From positions 1 through 58,431 of the forward strand of contig NZ_JYNS01000021.1 of assembly GCF_000934725.1 (NCBI RefSeq): DNA of 58,431 nucleotides, given 5' to 3'. Under the pieces are notes generated by a model. That model made no database searches and was not told where the DNA came from. It saw only the letters and a list, made by a program, of their open reading frames with translations. This DNA is from Methyloterricola oryzae (GTDB lineage: Bacteria; Pseudomonadota; Gammaproteobacteria; Methylococcales; Methylococcaceae). The translations under genes and the position numbers were made by a program. This document shows positions 26,590 to 34,787 of the stretch, in pieces. Position 1 is the stretch's first letter. Every line of letters begins with the position of its first letter.

Positions 26590-27276
26590 ATGCGCGAATG
26601 GGTCGCAAAGAATCAAGCCTGGAAAGGTACGGCGTCCGAGTTGGCGGAGAAGCTTCAATCCTTGCTTAAGGAAGTCGGCCTGGTTGATGAGGGCGTGCCT
26701 AATGAGCGATTGGTTCGGAACTACACCCAACTGGGCATCCTTGAACGGCCCGTGCGTTCCGGCAAGGAGGCTTATTACGGAATTCGCCAGATCGTCGAAT
26801 TCCTGGCCGCCCGGAAATTGCTCGCCGACGGCTGGCCGCTGGCCAAGATTTCCGAATTCACACGACTCCATGAGCCGGATGATCTGCTTGATCTGCTGCC
26901 AGAACCGCACCTTGCCACGGACGCTGAAAAGCTGGTAGCCAAGTTCAAGCGTACGTCTGGCCAACCAACACAATCGGTAACGCCAAGTGCCACCGAGCCA
27001 CTTGACGCGAAAATCCCTGACGTCGTCCTGCGGTATGCCTCGGGGGTGTCTCGAAGCAAGAGCACCGCGCGGGACACGCTGCGCCGGTTGGGAAATCAGA
27101 CCGGGGAGCCCCTGGTGATTCCGCTTTCGAAAGTGACATTGACGCCGTGGTGCGAGCTCTTATTCGATCCCACTCGATTAAAGGCGCTGCCATTGGACAG
27201 CCTTGATGCCCTTGGAGAAGCCATCGTTCAGGTGCTGCGAGACGAACTACTGTCACTGCGAAGAGGCCCGAAATGA
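26590..27276 (+). CDS. MerR-like DNA-binding protein
   Basis: This 228-residue protein has a winged-helix region like MerR proteins at about residues 36-75 (VRNYTQLGILERPVRSGKEA, YYGIRQIVEFLAARKL). A linker follows, then a second region of unknown type at about 140-225. Its last four bases overlap the start of the VWA gene (ATGA), so the two are translated together. The repeated half-sites upstream suggest it controls its own operon. The C-terminal part may sense or bind the VWA partner. Confidence 0.65.
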   Translation: MREWVAKNQAWKGTASELAEKLQSLLKEVGLVDEGVPNERLVRNYTQLGILERPVRSGKEAYYGIRQIVEFLAARKLLADGWPLAKISEFTRLHEPDDLLDLLPEPHLATDAEKLVAKFKRTSGQPTQSVTPSATEPLDAKIPDVVLRYASGVSRSKSTARDTLRRLGNQTGEPLVIPLSKVTLTPWCELLFDPTRLKALPLDSLDALGEAIVQVLRDELLSLRRGPK

Positions 27277-28610
27277 ATGCCACCACATCATCACTACAGC
27301 CGGTTACCTTGAAACTGACGCCCCGCAGACCTGCGTTGGTGGCAGGCTACGACAATACGGTCGACTTGCTGGTCCAGGTACAGGGGCCGGACACGCCTCC
27401 CCTCGATCACCAGAAGCCGCAACTTAACCTGGCGTTCGTTCTGGACCGCTCTGGGTCGATGGACGGCCCTCCCTTGCAGGAAGCCATCCGCTGCATCCGT
27501 CGCATGGTGGAGCGACTGAACCCGCAGGATCGAGCTGCGCTGGTCGTTTATGATGACCGGGTGCAGACCTTAGTCCCAAACGGCTTGCTACGCGACAATG
27601 TGCAGCGGTTCTCCGTGCTCAATGAAATCCAGTCTGGTGGCTGCACTGATCTCCATGGTGGGTGGCTGCAGGGCGTGCGCGAAGTGGCACCCTATGTAAA
27701 GTCGGATACCGTTTCTCGCGTCTTGCTCCTGTCTGACGGGCAGGCGAATCGCGGTCTTACCGAAATGTCCGAAATCAATGCCCAATGCGCCGAATTGGCC
27801 GCCGCACAGGTCACGACATCCACATATGGGCTGGGCTTCCATTTCAACGAAGATCTAATGGATGGTATGGCCAAGGCTGGCCAGGGCAACGCTTACTATG
27901 GTGAAACCGCTGACGACTTGATGGATCCCTTCCAACGGGAATTTGACTTGCTTGACGCCCTGTGCGCGAAGCAGCTAAGGCTGAGATTGGAACCGCTTGC
28001 CGGTATCGAGGCGGCTGTCCTAAACCTTTATGCCAAAGAGCAAGAGACTACCATCTTACCGGACCTGGCCTACGGCAGCGAAGCGTGGGCCGTGATCAGG
28101 CTCAAAATACCCGCTCATTTATCCGGCCAGGGAGAAGGCGGATCGTGTTATTGCTTGCGTGTGGAGGTCTCCGCGCAAACGCTCGACGGCAATGCAATGG
28201 TGTTGCCGGCATCCATTGAATTGCCCAGCCTGCCGGTACAGGCTTTCAACAGCATCAGTGAAAACGAGTTGGTGGCGCTTCGGGTGAGCGAAGTCGAGGC
28301 GGCCGACATTCAGGAGCAGGCGCAACAGGCGGCTCGCCGTGGTGATTGGAAGCAGGTACGGCGGTTGATGCGGGATGTCAGGAAACGGGCCAAGGATAAT
28401 CCCTGGCTTGGCAAGATTGTCGACAAGCTTGAGAAGTTGGCAGAGCAGGAGGACACAGAGCGCTTTGCAAAAGAATCGCTCTTCTCTTCCAGGGCCCTTT
28501 ATTCGCGCATCGCCTCCAAGGATGAGGGCGCTCTTTATGACGCCGATATCGAAGCCGCCAAGCCTTCCTTTCTGCGCCGCAAGAAAGAACAAGGAAAGGA
28601 TCAGAGTTAA
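27273..28610 (+). CDS. VWA-domain protein
   Basis: This 445-residue protein has a von Willebrand factor A domain at about residues 50-230. A complete MIDAS metal site is visible: D58-x-S60-x-S62 (LDRSGSM), a threonine in GGCTDLHGG and the aspartate in LLLSDGQ. The C-terminal half has a beta-rich part and then a charged helical tail. No signal peptide is seen, so it is cytoplasmic. It is coupled to the MerR-like gene. Pairs of VWA proteins with regulators or chaperone-like partners occur in conflict systems, but no effector enzyme is visible here. Confidence 0.72.
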   Translation: MNATTSSLQPVTLKLTPRRPALVAGYDNTVDLLVQVQGPDTPPLDHQKPQLNLAFVLDRSGSMDGPPLQEAIRCIRRMVERLNPQDRAALVVYDDRVQTLVPNGLLRDNVQRFSVLNEIQSGGCTDLHGGWLQGVREVAPYVKSDTVSRVLLLSDGQANRGLTEMSEINAQCAELAAAQVTTSTYGLGFHFNEDLMDGMAKAGQGNAYYGETADDLMDPFQREFDLLDALCAKQLRLRLEPLAGIEAAVLNLYAKEQETTILPDLAYGSEAWAVIRLKIPAHLSGQGEGGSCYCLRVEVSAQTLDGNAMVLPASIELPSLPVQAFNSISENELVALRVSEVEAADIQEQAQQAARRGDWKQVRRLMRDVRKRAKDNPWLGKIVDKLEKLAEQEDTERFAKESLFSSRALYSRIASKDEGALYDADIEAAKPSFLRRKKEQGKDQS

Positions 28611-28670
28611 CCCGGTCAATTTTCAGTGAGCGCCAACACAGAAATGCTGGCTTTTTTGTCCGGTGGCGGC

Positions 28671-29624
28671 TCATGGCACAGCTGTTTGCTCTACGCCTAG
28701 TTGGAATGCGGCATCGACTGCCTCCAGAAATTCAACTGTTCGATGATGAATACCAGGCCGCTTGCTCTCTCTCGGTCCAGCCACATTTAATGTCTTAATG
28801 GTGTGCAGGCGCAGCCACGTCGCAACGCTTGCCGCTAATTCCATCGACACTCCGGAGTCAAGCTGAACGACGAGAATCGGTTTACCCGTTTTCTGGGCGA
28901 AGGCTTCCGTTGCCAGCGACCCGCCATCGAGTGCGCCCAGGTTGACGATCAAGGTACCATCACTTTCTTCTACGTTACGGCGGGTGCGCTGGCGATAGCC
29001 ACCTTGCGTCAACTCGGTAAGCTGGTATTTCAACGGGATTAAGCCATCCTCTGCCTGACGTCCGCGAGGTGCCAAACCTCCGTGCGTGTAGCCATGCTTG
29101 ATGGCAAAATCCAGCGCACCGCGATCCGCGCCGGTCTGTCCGCCAGAGACAATGTGCTGGCAGAAGTGCGGTGGCTTGGGGAAAGAACCACGAAATATTG
29201 GCAACCGCACTAGCTCGCCATCTGTAAGGATTTCCGTGCGTTCATCGATGCGGTGATTCGGATCCTCGCAAGGCTTCTTGTAAACGACGCGATACGCAGT
29301 GCCGACTTCTTCCTTAAGCCAGCGGGCAAGTTGCAGGCCGCGCGCATTGAAGGCGACCCAGTCCCAGTCATCGGCATCGTAATTGTCGGAGTAGAACGCC
29401 GTTCGGTCGAACGTAATGGCCCAAACCGCAAATTTATGCCAGAGCCCTTCCGACATCGGGCACGACTCGTCCCAGTAAGTGCCGTCGCAGATATTCCCAC
29501 CAACTCCACGTCTCTCGGGGTTATCGACCAGCCACAGGAACGGCGCATTGCCGTAGTCCACCATCATAGTAAGAATTGGGACGAAAGCAGTGTTCTCAGT
29601 ATGATTCATGGCTGGATCAATCAT
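28671..29624 (-). CDS. SLOG-family protein (cpYpsA/putative molybdenum carrier type) with N-terminal extension
   Basis: This 317-residue protein has a C-terminal Rossmann-like SLOG domain at about residues 157-300: IVSGGQTGADRGALDFAI, then APRGRQAEDGLIPLKY and NVEESDGTLIVN. These match the cpYpsA branch annotated as putative molybdenum carrier, whose members are thought to bind or process nucleotide-like ligands. The first 150 residues are a separate tryptophan-rich part (DWDWVAFNARGLQLARWL) that I do not recognise. A second start at residue 6 is possible. The gene stands alone and converges with the VWA gene. Confidence 0.72.
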   Translation of the reverse strand: MIDPAMNHTENTAFVPILTMMVDYGNAPFLWLVDNPERRGVGGNICDGTYWDESCPMSEGLWHKFAVWAITFDRTAFYSDNYDADDWDWVAFNARGLQLARWLKEEVGTAYRVVYKKPCEDPNHRIDERTEILTDGELVRLPIFRGSFPKPPHFCQHIVSGGQTGADRGALDFAIKHGYTHGGLAPRGRQAEDGLIPLKYQLTELTQGGYRQRTRRNVEESDGTLIVNLGALDGGSLATEAFAQKTGKPILVVQLDSGVSMELAASVATWLRLHTIKTLNVAGPRESKRPGIHHRTVEFLEAVDAAFQLGVEQTAVP

Positions 29625-29787
29625 TCATGGTCGCATGGAACGGATTGAAATTCAGGAAAGGCGAAGTGTTCTTGTAAAGCCACCATCCTTTCACCAGTTC
29701 CGACCGAGTGGAATGAGGTAACTCTCCGAGGTCACGATCAAGCAGCAGCAGATTACACCTCTTGCTCGATATCCAATGGAAACTAGC
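29625..29787. other. Short intergenic stretch outside the IS21-like end
   Basis: No gene or clear signal is seen. It ends where the TGTAGCGGACTG terminus begins. Confidence 0.35.
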
Positions 29788-29970
29788 TGTAGCGGACTGA
29801 AATCGAAAACTCTCAGGACTGCAATCAGCGGGAATTCAGGACCGAATTATGTGCAACTGAAAAGGCTCTCGGGACTGAATTGTTTGCGACTGAGACTGCA
29901 TTCATCGATGCCGGACTGAAATCATCCGGCTTAGGACCACAACAATTGCAACTGAATGAACCCATAGTTT
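29788..29970 (+). mobile_element. IS21-like terminal region, left end
   Basis: The sequence begins TGTAGCGGACTGAAATCG and contains several related words (GGACTGCAATC, GGGACTGAATTG, CCGGACTGAAATCATCCGG, GGACCACAACAATTGCAACTGA). Its first 23 bases match the right end at 33535, read inward, at about 20 positions. Multiple subterminal repeats and TG tips are typical of the IS21 family. No istA or istB gene lies between the two ends. Confidence 0.55.
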
Positions 29971-30109
29971 TTGTTTCATTAGGCTCTATACCTTTACTCC
30001 GTGGCCTGTCCCAAAACCCAGAACGAACCCTATTAAGACGGTAAATCGTCTCATCGGCCATGTACCATATAGGTCTACCCTACTGCGACAAGTCAAGGCA
30101 GACAACTCG

Positions 30110-30218
30110 CAGCCAATTCTAGCCCATCGCGCTATCAGCCAAGTGGTCAATGGTACGACTGCTCCACCCAGGCAGCTGACGTTCGATTCTCATCCGGGGT
30201 CGCCATATCCTCGGCCAT
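30110..30218 (+). repeat. 109-base repeat, copy B
   Basis: The block is the reverse complement of 4279-4387 with about two differences. It lies inside the segment bounded by the IS21-like ends. Confidence 0.9.
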
Positions 30219-30429
30219 AGGAGTCACTCATATCTGGTCTTTGAATAGCGCGAGCGGCAGCTTACGGGAGCTGTCTACAAACTGGTGCAGACGGCCAAAA
30301 TCGGACGATGTCAACGCCTGTCAATTTGAACGCGGTGGCGTAGCTAATAAGCAGGGTGACTGGCGGCTCAACGCATGGCAAAATCTGTTACGATTCAGCG
30401 CCACACGCTTCACACCTTTTGGCAACAGC
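30219..30429. other. Leader of the TIGR04255 operon
   Basis: The reading frame of the next gene is open through this stretch from 30241, but the family-like protein begins at 30430. No other gene is seen. Confidence 0.35.
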
Positions 30430-31206
30430 ATGACTCCAAATTGGGACGCAGACTCCTTAGTCGCTATTCATTCTACGAATGTTGACAAGTACAAGCGCAA
30501 CTTCTTGCGCCAGGCAGTTTGCGAACTTCGTTTCCCGACACTGATGGAACTGGGCGAGTCTCGACCACCAGCCGCGTTCGTCAAGGCACTCAGGAAGGAA
30601 TATCCCTACATTGAATTGACGAATGAAGTTACCGTAGGGATTGGGGGGGCTGGATCGAATTACGCACACATCTTTCGATCGACAAAGCGCACTTGGTCAG
30701 TGTCGCTCAAACAGAGCGCTCTTTCAGTAGAGACTAATGCTTACAGCGACTATGATCACATGAGGGAGCGAGTGCTACGTGTAGTCGAAGCTGCGTCCAA
30801 GGTAATCGATTCGGACTTCTTCACACGCATTGGTCTTCGTTATATTAACGTTATAGACAGTGGCGCAGATCCAGTGCACGGATGGGTGAATCCTGAGCTT
30901 GTTGGCCCAATTCTTTCTAGAAGCTTTGCCGGAATCCAAGAGTACGCGGGGAAGCTTCAGCTTGTGGCAAATGATGGCGGATGCTTGCTGCAACATGGCA
31001 TCGTCTTGAAACAGAAGCACGCCACGGGAGAGATTGGGCCGGAGTACCTATTAGACATTGACTCATTCCGCAATGAGATATTACTTAGCGACACCGGGGT
31101 AGCCTTAGACGCAATGCATGCACAAGTATTTGACGTCTTCGACTGGGCAATTGGCCCAAAAGCTCGCGAACATTTGTCGGCAGAAACTCACTCGAAAAGA
31201 AGCTGA
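30430..31206 (+). CDS. TIGR04255-family protein
   Basis: This 258-residue protein has the pattern of the sporadically distributed TIGR04255 family: an N-terminal AVCELRFP strand, the middle segment WSVSLKQSALSVETNAYSDY, and FTRIGLRYINVI followed by conserved blocks to the C-terminus. The role of the family is unknown, but it is often found in variable, defence-like loci. The start at 30430 is chosen because the upstream extension is not family-like. It is followed eight bases later by a hypothetical gene and then an HNH nuclease, forming a three-gene operon. Confidence 0.72.
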   Translation: MTPNWDADSLVAIHSTNVDKYKRNFLRQAVCELRFPTLMELGESRPPAAFVKALRKEYPYIELTNEVTVGIGGAGSNYAHIFRSTKRTWSVSLKQSALSVETNAYSDYDHMRERVLRVVEAASKVIDSDFFTRIGLRYINVIDSGADPVHGWVNPELVGPILSRSFAGIQEYAGKLQLVANDGGCLLQHGIVLKQKHATGEIGPEYLLDIDSFRNEILLSDTGVALDAMHAQVFDVFDWAIGPKAREHLSAETHSKRS

Positions 31207-31214
31207 ATTCGGTC

Positions 31215-31733
31215 ATGGATTACTACATAGACACTACCCCACTGATAAATTCGGTTAATTGGGCCAATGTTGCGCCTTTCCAGCCAAGCTCATTCCAGGA
31301 AAGTAGCCCGCAGCGAAAGGTGCTGTCTGAGCAGACCGAATTTGTGACAGCGGGGGCGAGCCTCATCGATTTCTTTGCTGAAACAAAAAGACTAAGCGTC
31401 CACACTCCGCCACCAGGGGCGGAATCAACTCCGACACTCGCTGAATCCTTATCTCCGCACACTGCAACTGCCGCTGCACCGCAACTAAACGCAGAAATTG
31501 ATCAAATCGCTAAACAGCGTGTGCGACTAATGGCTGCTAAGTATGCAAGTGGCGAGCGGTCGTCGGAGATCATGGCTCGGTTGGAAATTCTTAATAGCCG
31601 TCTGTCAGAGCGCGCACCACTCGTATCAAAAGAGCAGGTTGAAGCCCTTGAAGATGCATACGAACAACTGGATGGTATCCGCGCAGTTCGTGAAGAACGT
31701 GCAAAGCGCTTTGGTATTCCTGCTAAGCCGTGA
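31215..31733 (+). CDS. Hypothetical middle gene of the HNH operon
   Basis: This 172-residue protein has no motif I recognise. The first 90 residues are low in charge and rich in S, T and P. The C-terminal 80 are helical and charged (QRVRLMAAKYASGERSSEIM), with a possible coiled coil. Its end overlaps the GTG start of the HNH gene (GTGA), so all three proteins are probably made together. It may be an adaptor or inhibitor. Confidence 0.6.
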   Translation: MDYYIDTTPLINSVNWANVAPFQPSSFQESSPQRKVLSEQTEFVTAGASLIDFFAETKRLSVHTPPPGAESTPTLAESLSPHTATAAAPQLNAEIDQIAKQRVRLMAAKYASGERSSEIMARLEILNSRLSERAPLVSKEQVEALEDAYEQLDGIRAVREERAKRFGIPAKP

Positions 31734-32413
31734 CGCTTTTTCACTATCCCAAAGACCAACATCAGCGTCGCCTCTCCCCTAGGCAGTTCAAACACTACCG
31801 GTCGTACAAGCGTTTCCTCCAATCTGAGTTTTCGCGTGTATGCGTGTATTGTCGTCAACCTGACAGTAGCGCACCAAATCTCAACTTTGGAGTAGATCAT
31901 TACAAACCAAAGAGCATCCCTCGCTTCGAAAGTCTAGCGTGCGACTATACGAATCTATTTTACTGCTGTAGCAACTGCAATAGTAGAAAGAACAATGATT
32001 GGCCGCTTGACGAGAAAGCCGGGCCTTATGTCGTGAACCCATGCGATTATAAAATGGCCTCACATCTTCGTTTCGATGGACGAACCGGTCGGATTGAGGC
32101 CCGAACTCCGAATGGGATGCATACCGCGGAGTTACTGCAACTAAACGACGATACCTTAGTCAAGTATCGGCTCAGTACGTTGAGACTCGTGGATTTAATC
32201 AATGCGGAGATTCGACAGCAAGAACATCAACTGAAGGCGCTTACTGCGCACATCAGAGCCGACACGATCTCTCAAAGTGAATATAAAGAAGAAGAACAAG
32301 CGATCAAACAAGCTTTGACAGAACTTCATCACACTCTTCAAGCACAGACAGGCACACTACCGCTCCCACCTTTACCTAGGGAACGTTTCGGTGTTTACCT
32401 CACCATACCTTGA
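31730..32413 (+). CDS. HNH endonuclease
   Basis: This 227-residue protein has an HNH nuclease domain at about residues 36-95. It shows zinc cysteines C38-V-Y-C41, the catalytic DH at 56-57 (FGVDHYKPKS), the NLFYCCSNCNSRKNND segment with the second cysteine pair, and the third metal-site region. It starts at GTG overlapping the previous stop. HNH domains with this spacing cut DNA in restriction and conflict systems. The C-terminal helical half (about 125-205) is probably for contact with its partners. Confidence 0.85.
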   Translation: MTLFHYPKDQHQRRLSPRQFKHYRSYKRFLQSEFSRVCVYCRQPDSSAPNLNFGVDHYKPKSIPRFESLACDYTNLFYCCSNCNSRKNNDWPLDEKAGPYVVNPCDYKMASHLRFDGRTGRIEARTPNGMHTAELLQLNDDTLVKYRLSTLRLVDLINAEIRQQEHQLKALTAHIRADTISQSEYKEEEQAIKQALTELHHTLQAQTGTLPLPPLPRERFGVYLTIP

Positions 32414-32694
32414 GTTGGACAACTATCTTTGGGCTTAGCCCTGGCACATTTGCCTACGCTATGGGTCTAGAACAAGCAGTTGTGCCATGAGCCGCCATTT
32501 GGCGCAAAGCCAGTATTGGTGCGGGCTGTCGCGAAACACTTGTTTCCCGACACCGAAGACATTAGGTCACAAATGATCCGCAAAACCTGGCAAATCCTAT
32601 ACGGAAAACCATGACGGATAGGTCCAAGGACCGGAAACCTCGCCGCCTATGTTATCCGTCCACGAAGTGGCGGGTGGTTACACGACTGCTTGTT
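32414..32694. other. Stretch between the HNH operon and the IS66 remnant
   Basis: No gene is recognisable. It probably contains the junction where the truncated IS66-family element was cut. Confidence 0.35.
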
Positions 32695-32913
32695 CTACCC
32701 GTCCAGGCGCCGGTAACAGAGCCAGAACCCGACTCCGTCAAACACCACCAGCTTCAGCCGATTGCCCGCCTTGTTCCTGAAAATCACCCAATCCCCGCCG
32801 AACGGATTCAACGCCAGGCCGTGCTGCGCCCGGGCGCACAAGCCATCCAGCCCCAAACGCAGATCCACCGGCTCCACCGCCACGAAGATTCGGGAAACCC
32901 CAGGATTCAGCAC
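32695..32913 (-). pseudogene. tnpB: Truncated IS66-family TnpB
   Basis: This 72-residue fragment carries the TnpB pattern VEPVDLRLGLDGLCARAQH and IFRNKAGNRLKLVVFDGVGF, but the family is usually about 115 residues long. It stops after CYRRLDG, where the element is broken. It overlaps the end of TnpA, as in intact IS66 elements. The main transposase TnpC is absent. Confidence 0.8.
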
Positions 32914-33284
32914 GGCACCTGCTCCACCACCCGAATCACTCGGGCCAGCACCGCTTCATCGAAATGCTCTGACACCACAATCGTCCGACCAGACTTCAGC
33001 CGGATCTCCACCCCGGTGCCGAATCCGGGAGAGATCAGCGCTGGAGATTCCGAACCTGCCACTCTCTCGGCTTCCTCTGCCTTCACAGCGGGTTCTTCGA
33101 TCAGCACCGGGACAAACGCCGGTAACGACGCTTCTACCCTGGCCTTCACACGGCTTCGCCAATACCCAAAAGCCGAGAAACTCAAACCCTCCCGCTGACA
33201 GTAAGCCCGTTGGCTGAGTCCACTCGACTGCCAAGCAATCCGATGTGCCTGCCAGTACCGCTCACGTTCGCCTTCTTTCTTCAT
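32907..33284 (-). CDS. tnpA: IS66-family TnpA
   Basis: This 125-residue IS66 first-frame protein has a helix-turn-helix-like start (WQSSGLSQRAYCQREGLSF) and a C-terminal beta part (VEIRLKSGRTIVVSEHFDEA). It looks complete, but the element is not active because tnpB is truncated and tnpC is missing. It lies within the segment bounded by the IS21-like ends. Confidence 0.8.
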   Translation of the reverse strand: MKKEGERERYWQAHRIAWQSSGLSQRAYCQREGLSFSAFGYWRSRVKARVEASLPAFVPVLIEEPAVKAEEAERVAGSESPALISPGFGTGVEIRLKSGRTIVVSEHFDEAVLARVIRVVEQVPC

Positions 33285-33475
33285 CCGCGTCTCCCGATTG
33301 AAAGCCAGGAGTGTTTCGCAGTTTAGAACCTCAGGAAAGGTGATTTGCCAGTACGCGTACCTTTAACTGCCTTTCCCAGTCAATTGGTGCCACAGGCAGG
33401 TTAGGGTCGGATCCAGGCAGCCCTTGATAAGCCACCACGGACAGGCTTGAAGACCGGTGCTCTATCAGTTGCAAA
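33285..33475 (-). other. Gene remnant inside the IS21-like right end
   Basis: The minus strand has a short open frame of coding character ending near 33340 (AYQGLPGSDPNLPVAPIDWE, then RQLKVRVL). It has no start of its own and is entered from the element end. It may be a scrap of a lost mobile gene. Confidence 0.3.
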
Positions 33476-33535
33476 TAATGTGGTCCCGAACCGGATGATT
33501 TCAGTCCCGGCCGTTTTCGATTTCAGTCCTCTGCA
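33440..33535 (-). mobile_element. IS21-like terminal region, right end
   Basis: Read on the minus strand from 33535 the sequence is TGCAGAGGACTGAAATCG, then GGGACTGAAATCATCCGG and GGGACCACATTATTTGCAAC. The same words occur in the same order at the left end (29788). I could not find a target-site duplication outside the two ends. Confidence 0.55.
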
Positions 33536-33611
33536 ATTAGGAGTAGAACGAGCAATCGTGTCACCAACCGCCATCTGACATACTGAGCAGTCGATACCTT
33601 CGATGCTGCGT

Positions 33612-34388
33612 TTAATCAGATATTTGCATCGTTGCCGATGTCGCCCCGCTAAGCTGATACTTCTTTGACGGCTTTATATCAATCGTAATCTGCTCGACTG
33701 TTTCGGTTACTTGATCCTTCCTGGACGTCACCTTCACGATTGTCGAGATATTGCCCGCCAAGATCTTCGCTTTCCCTGACAGTCGCTTGAAGTCTTTGCC
33801 ATTCTTGGCGGTTCCAGAAACCTTGTATCGGACCGTGACAGTGCGCCAGGACGGTTTGTTGAGTGCGATCAGAAACTCTCCCGAGCTGCCTTCTGGTATG
33901 GATGCCTCGATGGCCGAAACCGATGTGTAGGACGGTGGTGATGTCGAGGTAAGGACTGCGACGTAGGGGATGTTATCCTGAAGATACGAGATTCCAGTAA
34001 ATGAGTATGTGTCGGCCGACCGCCGGAAGCACTTGTTGAATCCCTTTGCCTTGGAATCCGCCATGTAGTTGGCGAGAGTTTCCAGGGTGAGGTCACTCAC
34101 GGCCTTGTAGCCGGATGCTTGCTCGGCGCCGGCAGCATTTGGAACCCCATTGGTGGCGACGAGGACCGAAAACGTGGAGTGGGTGATTGGGACAAATCCA
34201 TCCTTGCAGTCCAAGGTCCCTGCTTCGTGATAGAACTCTTCCATGTCGTTTGATCCATCGACCGTGGGTACATGCTTAGGCCCCACGTAGACGACCTTTT
34301 CAATTCCCGTGATCGAGTCCGCGGCAAATGCAGGCACCGCGCCTATTAGAGAAGCGGCAACCACTGTTCTGATTGGCACCATAGCCAT
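33612..34388 (-). CDS. Secreted protein with Calx-beta domain
   Basis: This 258-residue protein has a signal peptide (about 1-23, ending AFAA; a start at residue 3 is also possible). Residues 25-145 are a domain I do not recognise, with cysteines at about 61 and 121 that could form a disulphide. Residues 155-258 have a Calx-beta pattern: IPEGSSGEFLIALNKPSWRT, VTVRYKVSGTAKNGKDF and a final IS-D. Calx-beta domains occur in adhesins. It lies at the end of the trb operon behind a KorB operator, so a surface protein helping cell contact during mating is plausible, but unproven. Confidence 0.6.
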   Translation of the reverse strand: MAMVPIRTVVAASLIGAVPAFAADSITGIEKVVYVGPKHVPTVDGSNDMEEFYHEAGTLDCKDGFVPITHSTFSVLVATNGVPNAAGAEQASGYKAVSDLTLETLANYMADSKAKGFNKCFRRSADTYSFTGISYLQDNIPYVAVLTSTSPPSYTSVSAIEASIPEGSSGEFLIALNKPSWRTVTVRYKVSGTAKNGKDFKRLSGKAKILAGNISTIVKVTSRKDQVTETVEQITIDIKPSKKYQLSGATSATMQISD

Positions 34389-34406
34389 TCCCTTCCTGTT
34401 GAGGCT

Positions 34407-34419
34407 TTTAGCGGCTAAA
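34407..34419. promoter_or_regulatory. KorB operator 7 (TTTAGCGGCTAAA)
   Basis: This exact operator lies between the last trb operon gene (ends 34431) and the start of the Calx-beta gene (34388). It fits KorB control of the latter. Confidence 0.85.
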
Positions 34420-34430
34420 AAGCCGACGTG

Positions 34431-34787
34431 CTATGACTTCGCAACAGGGCGCAATGCGTAGCCCCTGATTCCTGCGGCAAGACAATAGATTCCGAAAGAA
34501 ATCAGACATTCCAAGGCTACGCTGCCCATATCTGCCGCGTGCCAGTGGATGTAAAGCTTGCCCAGGAGCGCAATGGTCAAGACGGCAAACGTCCACTGGC
34601 AGAACATGACGGCCGCCATGAACACGTTGATGGTGATGGTTAGGGCTGTCCATCCTGCTTCCCGGGCGATGGCGTTCACTGCCCTGGCAAAGGAGACCCT
34701 CAGCGGTATCCGAGGTGGCAGCTGCGGGGCCGCAGCGTTGCCAAAGCCGGCCTTGTGGCCTGGGAATGAGCAAATGTTGTTCCTCAT
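34431..34787 (-). CDS. Membrane protein at the end of the trb operon
   Basis: This 118-residue protein has likely membrane segments at about 47-70 and 88-110. Its start overlaps the stop of the transglycosylase gene upstream, so it belongs to the trb operon. I cannot match it to TrbM, TrbO or TrbP. No trbK (entry exclusion) is found in its usual place, so this small membrane protein is a candidate to fill that role. Confidence 0.6.
   Translation of the reverse strand: MRNNICSFPGHKAGFGNAAAPQLPPRIPLRVSFARAVNAIAREAGWTALTITINVFMAAVMFCQWTFAVLTIALLGKLYIHWHAADMGSVALECLISFGIYCLAAGIRGYALRPVAKS

Noticed and set aside
28625-28660. Rho-independent terminator between the VWA and SLOG genes
   Set aside because: There is a T-run, but the stem is only four to five base pairs, too weak to claim.
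32611-33217. Plus-strand frames across the IS66 region
   Set aside because: They are antisense shadows of the IS66 TnpA and TnpB frames.
29788-33535. Complete IS21 composite transposon
   Set aside because: No istA/istB gene and no target duplication could be seen, so only the ends are claimed.
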